In this document: in pieces, positions 26,931 to 36,092 of the stretch | Layout: the number at the start of each line of letters is the position of its first letter | How positions within the stretch are numbered: the first letter of the stretch is position 1 | Program-made: the position numbers and the translations under genes | Notes under the pieces: generated by a model | What the model was told of the DNA's origin: nothing | Seen by the model: the letters and a program-made list of their open reading frames with translations, nothing else | The model's database searches: none | Source of the DNA: Hyphomicrobium_A sp963817485 | GTDB taxonomy: Bacteria; Pseudomonadota; Alphaproteobacteria; Rhizobiales; Hyphomicrobiaceae | Assembly (NCBI GenBank): GCA_963817485.1 | Contig: CAWFOR010000016.1 | Coordinates: 1 to 64,000, forward strand | Length of the DNA stretch: 64,000 nt | Direction of reading: 5' to 3'

Positions 26931-27884
26931 TCAGGACCGGAAACGCTGGCGGTAGTCGCGCGGCGCGCAGCCGTTCTCGGCCTTGAAGCGGCGGTTGAAG
27001 TGCGATGGATCGGAGAAACCCCAGGCATAAGCGATCTCGCTGATGGTACGGTGCGCTTGCGCGGGATCCTCCAGCGCCCGGCGGCAGCGCTCGAGGCGCC
27101 GCGATACGATCAAGCGCTCGAGCGAGGTGCCCTGCTCCGACAGAAGGTTGTTGGCATAGCGCACGCTGATGCCGGCCAAGGCTGCGGCCATGGCCGGATC
27201 GAGCGCGGGGTCGCTCAAATGGCTCTCGATCGCCATGCGCACGTGCAGGAGCGCAACGGCGCGCCCCGACGACAGGGCCGGCCTGTCCTCGCCCGTATCA
27301 GCCGCCAGCGCGAGAGCGATCTGATCCAGCACCTGCTCCCCCACCTGGTTCTTGGCAGCCGGCTGCAAGGCGTCGATGTGGTTAGGCAGCATTGAAAGAT
27401 ACCCCGACAGCAATCCGCCGATGCCGGCGGCATGGCGCACCGTGCGTGCCGTCAGATCCGAGCTTGCCGGCAGCCGCGCCTTCAACGCACGGTGCGGGAT
27501 CTTGAGGACGAGCTCCTGCGCTTTCCCGGGGTGGGCCGAATAGGGCCGTTGGGTGTCGATGAGAGCGAAGTCGCCCGGCTGCAGGACGGCCTCGCGACCG
27601 TCCTGTCGTATCGTGCTGGTGCCGGAAAGCTGCAGGGAAAACAAGAAGACGTCGTCCTCGCTGTTCGCGATGTTAAGGGGAGTCCGTCGAACGCTCTGCA
27701 GTCCCGAGCTTTCGATCGTCGAGAAGCCGATCTCGCCCAGCTCCGTGTTGTGCAGCGTCACGCTGAGCGCCGACGGGCTTGCGATCTCACATTCATGGTC
27801 GACGAAGCACTTGCACGCGACGTCGTACCAGTACGCGAGGCGGTCGCGCGGGTGAACGTCCGTCATCGTGAGGATCATATCCAT
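26931..27884 (-). CDS. AraC-family transcriptional regulator
   Basis: 317 residues from ATG 27884; the frame is open further upstream but the extra residues do not fit. N-terminal sensor domain of the AraC_binding_2 type (about 1-190: RLAYWYDVACKCFVDHECEI, VFLFSLQLSGTSTIRQDGRE, LQPGDFALIDTQRPYSAH), C-terminal double HTH (about 215-315: GISVRYANNLLSEQGTSLER, EIAYAWGFSDPSHFNRRFKA). Related regulators (FeaR-like) control aromatic or amine catabolism; target here unknown. Neighbours offer no obvious substrate. Confidence 0.88.
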   Translation of the reverse strand: MDMILTMTDVHPRDRLAYWYDVACKCFVDHECEIASPSALSVTLHNTELGEIGFSTIESSGLQSVRRTPLNIANSEDDVFLFSLQLSGTSTIRQDGREAVLQPGDFALIDTQRPYSAHPGKAQELVLKIPHRALKARLPASSDLTARTVRHAAGIGGLLSGYLSMLPNHIDALQPAAKNQVGEQVLDQIALALAADTGEDRPALSSGRAVALLHVRMAIESHLSDPALDPAMAAALAGISVRYANNLLSEQGTSLERLIVSRRLERCRRALEDPAQAHRTISEIAYAWGFSDPSHFNRRFKAENGCAPRDYRQRFRS

Positions 27885-28097
27885 TGGCGCGCCCGTGTTC
27901 GGCGAGGAAGCCGTGCCCGAGTGACTCTCGCGAGAAACAATCCTAACAAGGAGCGAGATGCCCAGCCAGGGTGTGATACGATTGCTCCCCACCCAGCTCA
28001 TGACGCTTTTGCAACGGCCGCACGCCCTACGACATCTGCACGGGCACGCACGACATTACCTGCAATCTGCCGGTGCAGAGCCGCTCATCCCGTCGCC

Positions 28098-29012
28098 TCA
28101 GCTCCAGCGCCGGTTGCTCCACATCCATTGCTCCGGAGCGTCGCGGATCCATGCCTCGAACTGCTCCTGCATATGGGTCATGGTCCAGCGGATGTCCTCG
28201 GCCTGATTGGCCGTGCGCGGCACGCGCAATTCCTTGAGCTCGATCTGGAAGCGGCTCGACGTGCCGATGCGCTTGACCCGCGACAGCCAGATGCGCGCGC
28301 CGACGCGGCGCGCGATCATGGCGCCGATGGCTTGCGTCTTGGCATCTTTGCCGAAGAAGGGAACGGGCATGCCGGTGCGGTCGTAGAGATCGCACACGAG
28401 GCCGAGCCGGCCGCCGCGGCGCACGAAGTCCATGATGGCGCGCGCGGTTTTCTGGTCATCGCCGTGCTCGCCGACATTGCCGCGCCCGAACAGCCCGTCG
28501 GGATAGAGATCCTTGCGCTGGGCGCGCAGGTAACGGTCGACGTAAGGGTTGGTCACCGAGCGGTAGACCGCGGCGGGGTTGGCGCCGGCCCACGTGAAGG
28601 GCAGAATCGCCAGCTCCCAGTTGCCCATGTGCAAGCTCACGCCGACGGCGGCGCCGAGCTTGTCCTTGTAGCGGGAGAAGATGTTCTGGCTGACGATGTC
28701 GACGCGCTCGGGCTCGGCGAGGAAGCGGTCGATGCGCATGGTCTCCACCATGACGCGGCCGAGGTTCTCCCAATGCTTCAATGCGATCTCGTGCCGCTCC
28801 TCGTCGCTCTTCTCGGGAAACGCGATCGCGAGGTTGTCGAGCGCGCGCCTGTGGCGCTTGGGGTTGATGAGCGGCGCGAGCCGCCGCCAGCAGAACGCGG
28901 ACGCGTTGGTCGCAAGATTGAGCGGCAGCGAGCGGAAAAAGGCGGCGACGGTGCGCAGCACCCCATACTCAATGCGCCATTGCAGATCTTGCAGTCGTGG
29001 GCTGGGGGCCAT
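28098..29012 (-). CDS. Lysophospholipid/lipid A acyltransferase (LpxL/HtrB family)
   Basis: 304 residues from ATG 29012 (MAPSPRLQDLQWRIEYGVLR). The catalytic HxxxxE motif is HMGNWE, followed by PAAVYRSVTNPYVDRYLRAQ (substrate pocket) and GLVCDLYDRTGMPVPFFGK, all characteristic of late acyltransferases that add secondary acyl chains to lipid A at the inner membrane. A hydrophobic N-terminal segment (VLRTVAAFFRSLPLNLA) serves as membrane anchor. 56 bases downstream of the UbiH-type gene on the same strand. Confidence 0.85.
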   Translation of the reverse strand: MAPSPRLQDLQWRIEYGVLRTVAAFFRSLPLNLATNASAFCWRRLAPLINPKRHRRALDNLAIAFPEKSDEERHEIALKHWENLGRVMVETMRIDRFLAEPERVDIVSQNIFSRYKDKLGAAVGVSLHMGNWELAILPFTWAGANPAAVYRSVTNPYVDRYLRAQRKDLYPDGLFGRGNVGEHGDDQKTARAIMDFVRRGGRLGLVCDLYDRTGMPVPFFGKDAKTQAIGAMIARRVGARIWLSRVKRIGTSSRFQIELKELRVPRTANQAEDIRWTMTHMQEQFEAWIRDAPEQWMWSNRRWS

Positions 29013-29068
29013 GCGGCTCAGGTCTCTCGTTGATCGACCTTGGAGATGCCAAGCGGGAGCGGTCGGCG

Positions 29069-30289
29069 TCAAGCGCCTAAGGCTTCCGCGCCCCCGCGCA
29101 TCAGTCGCGGCGAGACATAGGAGGGGGCGAGGCCTTCGCGGATGGCGAGGCGGCGCAAGGGGCCGATGGTCTTGAGCGCGTGCAGCCCGAGCCCGCGCAG
29201 CAGTTGAACGGGCAAATACCCGGAGAGAAGGCTGCGGTTGAGCAGGTCGATCGACCAGGCGCGCGTCGCGATGTCGAGCCGGCGGGCGCGTACGTAGGCT
29301 TCGAGCGTCTGCGGCGCTCCGACATCGCCGCCCAGCTGCACGGCGTCTCCTACGCAGTCAGCGATCAGGGCCGCATCGCGCAGGCCGAGGTTGAGACCTT
29401 GTGCGCCGATGGGAGGAACGACATGTGCTGCCTCGCCAACGAGGGCAACGCGATTGCGCGCGGCCTCTGCCGCCACGAGACCCGACAGCGGGAAGACGCC
29501 GCGCGGCCCGATCTCGCCGATGGGCCCGAGCAGACCCTGGAGGCGCGCCTCGAGCCCCGCGCGAAAAGCGGCGTCGTCGAGCGCTGCGAGGCGTCGCGCG
29601 ATTGCGGGACGATCGACCCAAACGAGGCTCGAGGTGTTGCCGGGCGAAGGGACGACGGTCAGTGGACCGGCGGGGCGATGGAACTCCGTCGATATGCCGT
29701 CGTGCGGCCGCTGATGCACGAACGTGCAGGTGAGCGCGCTCTGCTCGTAGGTCCACTCGCGCGTTTTGATGCCCGCGGCGGACCGGCACAGCGACTTGCG
29801 GCCGTCGGCGCCGACGACAAGGCGCGTGCTCAGACGCGTGCCATCCGCGAGACGCAGCTCGGCCGCCGCGGGTCCGATGTCGAGCGTGTCGGCGGCGGAT
29901 TCGAAAACCGTGATCGCGTCGCTCTCGGCGGCCTGCCGGCGCAATGCCTGCGTGAGGATCACGTTGGGGATGTTGCAGCCGAGAGCGTCGAGCCCGACCT
30001 CGGCGGCGGTGAATACAACCTCTGGTGCGCGCAGCAGCGAGCCCATGTCGTCGACGATGCGAATCGCGAGAATAGGCTCGGCCGCGGCGCGGCAGTCCTC
30101 CCAAGCGCCGAGGCTGCGCAAGAGGCTGAGCGAGCCGGTGAAAAGCGCCGCCGTGCGGGTGTCGGCAGATCCGGCTTTGGGGGCCACAACCGCCACTCTG
30201 ATGCCCTGCCGCGCGATGCCGAGTGCAGCCGCCAGCCCCGCCGGACCGGCTCCGACGACCACAACTTCGTATTGAACTTCATTTTTCAT
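29069..30289 (-). CDS. UbiH/UbiF-type FAD-dependent monooxygenase
   Basis: 406 residues from ATG 30289 (GGAGCTGTC upstream). Rossmann FAD motif VVVVGAGPAGLAAALGIARQ, middle DG motif VVGADGRKSLCRSAAGIKT, and the second FAD motif VGEAAHVVPPIGAQGLNLGL. These are the three signatures of aromatic-ring hydroxylases of ubiquinone biosynthesis (UbiH/UbiF/UbiI/UbiL). Which ring position it hydroxylates cannot be told. The mid-gene and ends look complete. Cotranscription with the acyltransferase downstream is likely by spacing. Confidence 0.85.
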   Translation of the reverse strand: MKNEVQYEVVVVGAGPAGLAAALGIARQGIRVAVVAPKAGSADTRTAALFTGSLSLLRSLGAWEDCRAAAEPILAIRIVDDMGSLLRAPEVVFTAAEVGLDALGCNIPNVILTQALRRQAAESDAITVFESAADTLDIGPAAAELRLADGTRLSTRLVVGADGRKSLCRSAAGIKTREWTYEQSALTCTFVHQRPHDGISTEFHRPAGPLTVVPSPGNTSSLVWVDRPAIARRLAALDDAAFRAGLEARLQGLLGPIGEIGPRGVFPLSGLVAAEAARNRVALVGEAAHVVPPIGAQGLNLGLRDAALIADCVGDAVQLGGDVGAPQTLEAYVRARRLDIATRAWSIDLLNRSLLSGYLPVQLLRGLGLHALKTIGPLRRLAIREGLAPSYVSPRLMRGGAEALGA

Positions 30290-30558
30290 GACAGCTCCGG
30301 TAGGGCATTCCATCCCCAGCTATAACTATTTTCTTCTGCAATATCAAAGAACTCGTGGCAGCAGCACCACGCCGGCCATGTCACAAACTGTCATACTTGT
30401 TTTCAGCGTTTACCGACGCCGAATCAATCCGGTAGTCCTGGCTTCAGCAAGGCTTCTCGCCACAGCGTGTGTGTGCGGCGGAACGGCTGAGCGGCGTGGT
30501 CGCGTACCTGTTGCGTCGATCGAAGGCCAAGTTGAGGCGTACTTCGTAGGAGTTGCGT

Positions 30559-31974
30559 ATGTTCGGGGGAGTAGGGAAATCCGCGGGATGGGCGACCATT
30601 CTCGGAACAGTTGGATTTGTGCTTAGCGGGAGCGTATCGGCGAAAGCGGCCGATCTCGGCGGCGACTGCTGCGCCGATCTCGAAGAGCGCGTGGCCGAGC
30701 TCGAGGCCACGACGGCCCGCAAGGGCAACCGCAAGGTCAGCCTCACGGTTTCGGGCTGGGTCAACGAGCAGGTGCTGTACTGGAATGACGGCACCGAGAA
30801 CAACGTCTACGTCGGCAACAACGACCAGGAGCGTTCGCGCTTCCGGTTCGTCGGCGAAGCCAAGATCGACAAGGATTGGTCAGCCGGCTACGTGATCGAG
30901 CTCGGCATCCGCGACACCAAATCGAGCGGCTACAACCAGAGCGATGACGAAGGCGGCGCCGTCGGCACCACCGTCGGCATCCTCGACGTCCGCAAGAGCG
31001 CCTGGTACCTCAAGAGCAAGACCTACGGCAAATTCGAGGTCGGTCGCGAAGGGCTCGGCGACGTATCACCTGCTCGACGACGCCGACTTCACCAACACGC
31101 GCCTGTTCGCCGACGCAGAATCAATGCCGACGATCGGCGTCGGCCGGCTTCTTCCTGCGCGTGAGTCGGCGGTCCGCTGCAGCACGCTGACGTTCGGCCA
31201 ACACGCTGTCGCTCCGGCGCCACGAATACTCCGGGCAACGGCGAGCGTCCTGACATCGTGCGCTACGAGACACCGGACTTCCACGGCTTCTCCGCCGTCA
31301 CCGCGTGGGGCGAGGACGACCTTTGGGATGTTGCCGGCTATCTACAAGGGCGAGATCGGCGACTTCAAGGTCGCGGGCCGCATCGGCTACGCCGAGTACA
31401 CGGACAAGACGGCAGGTCCGGGTTCCGGCCATTGCATTGGCACCAACGGCGTCGTCAACGGGGCAGGCCGCACTGTAAGGAGTACGGCGGGTCGGCGACG
31501 ATCATGCACAAGCCGACCGGCCTTTACGTCTACGGCGCGTATGGCCAGAAGCATGATGAGAATCGCTTCGCAACGGCGTAGCCCCGGCCTCGGTCCGAAC
31601 CCGCAGGTCGATCGGATGACGCGTGTGGTACATCCAGCCCGGCATCGAGAAGAAGTGGCACCCGCTCGGCACCACCACGATCTTCGGCACCTATCGTCGT
31701 CGACAACAACGGCACCCGCAGTGCGACCTATCACGGCAGCCGTCGTCGGCGCCTGCCGCTTCCCGCCGGCACCTATTATACGAGCGGTTCTGAGATCAAC
31801 ACCTGGGGCGGCGGCGTCGTGCAGAACATCGAGTCGGCTGCGATGGATCTCTACCTGATCTACTCGCACGTCGACGCCAAGTTCGATGCGGTCAATACGG
31901 CCAACGGCATCGCCACCAAGATCGACGTCGACAACTTGGACCTCGTCCAGGCCGGCGCGATGATCAAGTTCTGA
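30559..31974 (+). pseudogene. Alphaproteobacterial porin (Porin_2/Omp2 type), heavily frameshifted
   Basis: ATG 30559, signal peptide ending SAKA, then CCADLEERVAELEATTARKG (coiled segment), VSLTVSGWVNEQVLYWNDGT (first barrel strand) and FEVGREGLGD, all typical of Rhizobiales porins. From about 31063 the frame changes repeatedly; coding traces switch among frames (TYHLLDDADFTNTRLFADAE, then RYETPDFHGFSAVTAWGEDD, YKGEIGDFKVAGRIGYAEYT, KEYGGSATIMHKPTGLYVYG) until IDVDNLDLVQAGAMIKF and the stop at 31972-31974. I count at least six breaks within about 800 bases, while the distance from start to stop is a multiple of three. It is probably one intact porin gene with poor sequence; real decay is possible. 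Confidence 0.8.
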
Positions 31975-32012
31975 ACTACTCTACTCCACTCCCACTTACC
32001 CCGGACGCGAAG

Positions 32013-32040
32013 GAGCCACCCCGAAAGGGGTGGCTCTTTT
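32013..32040 (+). terminator. Strong rho-independent terminator after the porin
   Basis: Perfect 10-bp stem GAGCCACCCC / GGGGTGGCTC with loop GAAA and TTTT tail, 39 bases past the porin stop. Confidence 0.9.
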
Positions 32041-32242
32041 ATGTGGATTTCGGGGAGACTTGGCGCCCTATTGTCGTTTGAATTTCGTTGTTGCTGCCCT
32101 GCAACATGGCGTATCCATCACACTGCTGGGACAAACGTATACTCGCCCTTAACTGTGCCTAAAACATCCTTGTCATCATGGGTTCGAGCCAGCAATTTTG
32201 CGTAGGGCAAATGCAGCGGATTGCACTGCGGGGTTAATTGAG

Positions 32243-32617
32243 ATGCGGAACGGGTTCGCCATCGGGGTGACGTTGGCGCTGGCATTGCTCGCCGGCCCGC
32301 GCGTCTACGCGTTCCAGGAGCAAACGACAGGCGCCACGACCCCGCCCGCCCAGGCTGAGCAACCGGCCCCCGAGGCTCAGCCGCCGGCCGACGGAAAGCC
32401 TCTCGATCTCTCCGGCGAAACGGCCGCCAAACCCGACACCGGCACCGAGATTCGCATTCCGGGCCTCGGCAAGCTCGGCGTGCTGCCCAAGATGGATTTT
32501 GGCCTCGAGCTGCTCTATGGAGCTGCCGACACCAAGCCTGCCGGGACACCTGAGGCCCTGCCCAATAACCCCGACGAGGATCTGACGATCCACGGCTCGG
32601 TCAAGCACCGCTTCTGA
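32243..32617 (+). CDS. Small secreted protein of unknown function
   Basis: 124 residues from ATG 32243. Signal peptide MRNGFAIGVTLALALLAGPR ending VYAF, a Gln/Pro/Ala-rich linker (TTPPAQAEQPAPEAQPPADG), then a conserved-looking segment TEIRIPGLGKLGVLPKMDFG followed by LELLYGAAD and a C-terminal DLTIHGSVKHRF. Phe at the very end and LTIHGSVKH could be an outer-membrane beta strand, but the protein is too short for a barrel. Function unknown. Confidence 0.65.
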   Translation: MRNGFAIGVTLALALLAGPRVYAFQEQTTGATTPPAQAEQPAPEAQPPADGKPLDLSGETAAKPDTGTEIRIPGLGKLGVLPKMDFGLELLYGAADTKPAGTPEALPNNPDEDLTIHGSVKHRF

Positions 32618-32785
32618 GCCTCGGCTCCTTCTCCCTTGTAAGCCCCCTCGTCGGCAACGCCGCGCACGTCCGCGCACGTCTTTGGGCGAGCCGCCGAACG
32701 GTTTTGTCGTTGGCTCACCGCGGGGTTCGCGTAAGCTTGCGCGCGTAACGCGTGAGCAGCCCTTCTCAGACCGGCGCTGGAACCC

Positions 32786-33493
32786 GTGGCCAAGATACGT
32801 TTCGTGCGGCTCGCAGCCGCGGGCGTACACCTCTTCACCGCGCTCGGTGCCGTGTGCGGGCTCTTTGCAGCGCTCGCCGTGTTCGACGCCGCCTGGGAGC
32901 GCATGTTCGGCTGGCTGGGCTTGGCACTCATCATCGACGGCATCGACGGCACTTTTGCGCGCCTTGCGCAGGTGGAGGAACGTCTACCGCGCTTCAGCGG
33001 CGAGCGGCTCGACCTCGTCGTCGACTACGTGACCTACGTGTTCGTGCCGGCCGTGGCCCTATTGCGCGCGGGCTTTTTCGGTGATGCAGCCGCGCCTACG
33101 CTCGCCGCCGCGATCCTTCTCTCCTCGCTCTATCATTTCTCCGATCTGGCCAGTAAAGGCGACGACTACAGTTTCATCGGCTTTCCCGCCGTGTGGAACC
33201 TCGTGGCCTTCTACCTGTTCGCGTTCGCGGCGCCGCAGTGGGTCGCTTGCGTGGTCGTCCTCGCGTGCGTGGCGCTGACATTCGTGCCGATGCACTGGGT
33301 GCATCCGTTGCGCGTCGTTAGGCTGCGGCTGGTGACGCTGGCGATCACGGTTGCCTGGGCGGCAGCGGCCATCGCGGCTGTTGCAGGCGGGTTCCCCGCG
33401 AACGGCTGGGCCAAGGCCGTGCTTGCGATCGCCGCCGTCTACGTCGTCGGTCTCACCCTGCGGCAGTACTGGAGCTTCGTCAGCACGAGCTAG
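32786..33493 (+). CDS. pcs: Phosphatidylcholine synthase
   Basis: 235 residues from GTG 32786. Pcs condenses choline with CDP-diacylglycerol in the inner membrane, a pathway found mainly in alphaproteobacteria and some pathogens. It has the CDP-alcohol phosphotransferase signature in the form DGIDGTFARLAQVEERLPRF then SGERLDLVVDYVTYVFVP (Asp/Gly/Ala-Arg, Gly, Asp, Asp in order), and about seven TM helices. Length is typical (230-250). The later segment HFSDLASKGDDYSFIGFPAV WNL is a further family trademark. Confidence 0.88.
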   Translation: MAKIRFVRLAAAGVHLFTALGAVCGLFAALAVFDAAWERMFGWLGLALIIDGIDGTFARLAQVEERLPRFSGERLDLVVDYVTYVFVPAVALLRAGFFGDAAAPTLAAAILLSSLYHFSDLASKGDDYSFIGFPAVWNLVAFYLFAFAAPQWVACVVVLACVALTFVPMHWVHPLRVVRLRLVTLAITVAWAAAAIAAVAGGFPANGWAKAVLAIAAVYVVGLTLRQYWSFVSTS

Positions 33494-33523
33494 AAAGCGG
33501 GGCGAGGTGCCACGCGCGGAAGC

Positions 33524-33763
33524 TCAGGCCTCGTCCACCTCCGACACCGAGACGACCTGCGCGGGAAGCGGTGCGCTCGCGTCATCGAGCGGCCAAGTGG
33601 CCTCGGCGAGCCGCGTTGGCCCCGAGCCCTCGACGCTCACGTCCGTGAAGCCGGCCTCCTGCAACGCGTCGACGATCATGCCGTTCCCCGCCAATTGCTC
33701 GAGTAGGCCGAGCTTGATGGTGGCGCGGTAGCGCTTGTCGCGTCGGACCGTAAAACTCGTCAT
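33524..33763 (-). CDS. Small hypothetical protein
   Basis: 79 residues from ATG 33763 (AGGAATTGCAC upstream). Soluble, alpha/beta: FTVRRDKRYRATIKLGLLEQ, NGMIVDALQEAGFTDVSVEG, then WPLDDASAPLPAQVVSVSEV. The pattern of a helix A-L-x-x-A-G-F followed by a strand resembles small heavy-metal-associated or ferredoxin-like folds but no Cys motif is present. Function unknown. Confidence 0.55.
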   Translation of the reverse strand: MTSFTVRRDKRYRATIKLGLLEQLAGNGMIVDALQEAGFTDVSVEGSGPTRLAEATWPLDDASAPLPAQVVSVSEVDEA

Positions 33764-33919
33764 GTGCAATTCCTATGTCGTGGTCGCCGGGCCAATACGC
33801 CAACCGAATATTAGCCGCACCTGCACCGCCAGAGGGCAACCAGGGGGGCGAGACGTGGACGCACGCCGTGCCGCCGACTAGGTTGCCCGCGGCTGGTGCA
33901 TTGAAGGACGAGCGAGCTC

Positions 33920-34582
33920 ATGTCAAAGAAAACCGCGGTGATCGTCGGGGCCACCGGCTCGATCGGACGCGAGCTCGTGCCGCTCGTTGTCTCGTCGGCC
34001 TCCTATGACAAGCTCCTAATCCTGCACCGACGGCCGACGCGATTTGCGAACCTCCCGAAGGTCGAAGAATGGATCGTCGACTTCGCCGAGCTCTCGTCTT
34101 TCCCCCCTGCCGAAGCCGCCGCGGTCTTCTGCTGCGTCGGGACAACCCAGAACAAGGCGGGCTCCACGGCGGCCTTCCAGAAGGTTGATCGCGACATTCC
34201 CGTAGCGCTCGCCCGCTGGGCCGCGGCCAACGGCGCCGCAACCTTCGTCGCCATCAGCTCCGTCGGTGCCGACGCGCGCGCTAGGAGCATTTATCTCCGC
34301 ACCAAGGGTGAGATGGAGGAGGGCGTCGCCCGGGCGGCAGTGCGGTCGACCTATATCCTGCGCCCCTCGCTGCTCGACGGCGAGCGAGAGGAGTTCCGTC
34401 TCGCGGAAGAAGTGGGCAAACGCGCACTCGCCGTGGTCAACCCGCTGATGGTCGGCCCCTTGAAGCGCTACCGGTCGGTCCGTACCCGGACGGTCGCCGG
34501 TGCCATGCTCGCCTGTGCGGAGAGGAGCGATCCGGGCGCGCACATTGTCGAGTCCGAGGCGATCCAGGATCTCGGGGCCTGA
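33920..34582 (+). CDS. NAD(P)-binding, HTATIP2/YbjT-like oxidoreductase
   Basis: 220 residues. Rossmann motif AVIVGATGSIGRELVPLVVS, then CCVGTTQNKAGSTAAFQKVD, TFVAISSVGADARARSIYLR with the following TKGEMEEGV (YLRTKGE in the active-site position of atypical SDRs) and TYILRPSLLDGEREEFRLAE. This is typical of atypical short-chain reductases of the HTATIP2 group, NAD(P)-binding proteins whose substrates are unknown. Stands alone. Confidence 0.75.
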   Translation: MSKKTAVIVGATGSIGRELVPLVVSSASYDKLLILHRRPTRFANLPKVEEWIVDFAELSSFPPAEAAAVFCCVGTTQNKAGSTAAFQKVDRDIPVALARWAAANGAATFVAISSVGADARARSIYLRTKGEMEEGVARAAVRSTYILRPSLLDGEREEFRLAEEVGKRALAVVNPLMVGPLKRYRSVRTRTVAGAMLACAERSDPGAHIVESEAIQDLGA

Positions 34583-34781
34583 CGCCTCGATTGCTCCGCC
34601 GGCGTGGCTTTGCCGGGGACGGGCCCGTTCCTTAACCCGCGTCTGCTAGAGGCTGCGTCCGGGATGCAACCGTCCCGCGGGGCAAAAGCGCGGCGCCGCG
34701 ACAGAGTGCGGCCTTCTCCTCGAATTTGGTGCAAACTAGCTCTTTCGTGACACGAGCCCAGCGTTCGAGAAGAAGCGCCCG

Positions 34782-35933
34782 ATGAAAATTGTCATTGCCC
34801 CCGATTCCTTCAAAGAGAACCTGACGTCGCTGGAGGTCGCGAGCGAGCTCGAGACCGGTCTCAAGCGCGTCTGGCCCGACGCCGTATACGTGAAAGTGCC
34901 GATGGCCGACGGCGGGGAGGGGACGGTTCAGTCGCTGGTCGATGCGACCGGCGGAACGATCGTGAAGACGGAGGTGACGGCGCCGCTCGGCGACCGCGTG
35001 CAGGCCTCCTATGGGCTCCTCGGCGGCGGCCGCACCGCGGTCATCGAGATGGCGGAAGCGTCGGGCCTCCCGCTCGTGCCGAAGGACAAACGCAACCCGC
35101 TGTTCGCGACGACCTACGGCACGGGCGAGCTCATCGCCGACGCCATCGCCCGCGGCGTCGAGGAGATCATCCTCGGCATCGGCGGCTCCGCCACCAACGA
35201 TGCGGGCGCCGGGCTGGCGCAGGCACTCGGCGTGCGCTTCCTGAACTTCGGCGGCGCGCCAGTTAACACCCGCATAGCCGGCGGGGACCTTGGCAGGGTC
35301 GAGGCGCTCGATCTCTCCCAGATCAACCCGGGGCTCGCCCGCGTGCGCATCAGCGTCGCTTGCGACGTGACCAATCCCCTCTGTGGAGAGAAGGGCGCCT
35401 CGCGCGTCTACGGGCCGCAGAAGGGCGCCACGCCAGAGATGGTCGAGCAGCTCGACAAGAACCTCGCGCATTTCGCCCACATCGTGAAGCGCTCGACCGG
35501 CATAGACGTGGCCGATCGGCCGGGCGCCGGCGCCGGCGGCGGCATTGCCGCGGGGCTCATGGCATTCACCAACGCCACGCTGAAACGCGGCGTCGAACTG
35601 GTCGTCGCAGCAACGAAGCTCGAGGAGCACATGCAGGGCGCCGACCTCGCCATCACCGGCGAAGGCCGCGTCGACTTTCAGACGGCCTTCGGCAAGACGC
35701 CGTCGGGCGTTGCGGCGGCCGCACGCAAGCACGGCGTGCCGGTGGTCGCCATCGGCGGCGGCCTCTCCGACGACGCGGGCGGCGTGTTCGCCCACGGCAT
35801 CGACGGGCTCGAGTCGGCGACGCCGAATGCCATGCCGCTCGAGACCGCGATCAAGAAGTCGCGCCAGTACTTGCAGGATGCCGCCGAGCGGGTCGCGCGC
35901 CTGATCGTGATCGGGCAGCGGATAAAGGGATAG
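34782..35933 (+). CDS. Glycerate kinase (GarK/GlxK family)
   Basis: 383 residues. Phosphorylates glycerate using ATP. Family signatures: MKIVIAPDSFKENLTSLEVA at the start, VPMADGGEGTVQSLVDATGG, EEIILGIGGSATNDAGAGLA and LAITGEGRVDFQTAFGKTPS near the end. Length is normal. It makes 2-phosphoglycerate by the usual GarK/GlxK chemistry, linking glyoxylate or glycerate use to glycolysis. No operon partners are evident; the NAD(P)-binding gene lies 199 bases upstream. Confidence 0.93.
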   Translation: MKIVIAPDSFKENLTSLEVASELETGLKRVWPDAVYVKVPMADGGEGTVQSLVDATGGTIVKTEVTAPLGDRVQASYGLLGGGRTAVIEMAEASGLPLVPKDKRNPLFATTYGTGELIADAIARGVEEIILGIGGSATNDAGAGLAQALGVRFLNFGGAPVNTRIAGGDLGRVEALDLSQINPGLARVRISVACDVTNPLCGEKGASRVYGPQKGATPEMVEQLDKNLAHFAHIVKRSTGIDVADRPGAGAGGGIAAGLMAFTNATLKRGVELVVAATKLEEHMQGADLAITGEGRVDFQTAFGKTPSGVAAAARKHGVPVVAIGGGLSDDAGGVFAHGIDGLESATPNAMPLETAIKKSRQYLQDAAERVARLIVIGQRIKG

Positions 35934-36092
35934 GCAACATAAGGTTCCGGCGCGGGACAGATGAGGGAGCTCAGTTAAGCATCCAACCAAGGAGCGGCGC
36001 GCTGTAAATCGGATCGAGGGCGAAGCGCGGTAGCTTGAGCAGCGGGGAAGGGCAAACGGGCGGGCTCGCGAAATGAGCCCGAGTAATGCGTA

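Noticed and set aside
27432..29033. Long plus-strand frame over the AraC and LpxL genes
   Set aside because: Low-complexity Arg/Ala/Gly shadow, contradicted by clear domains on the other strand.
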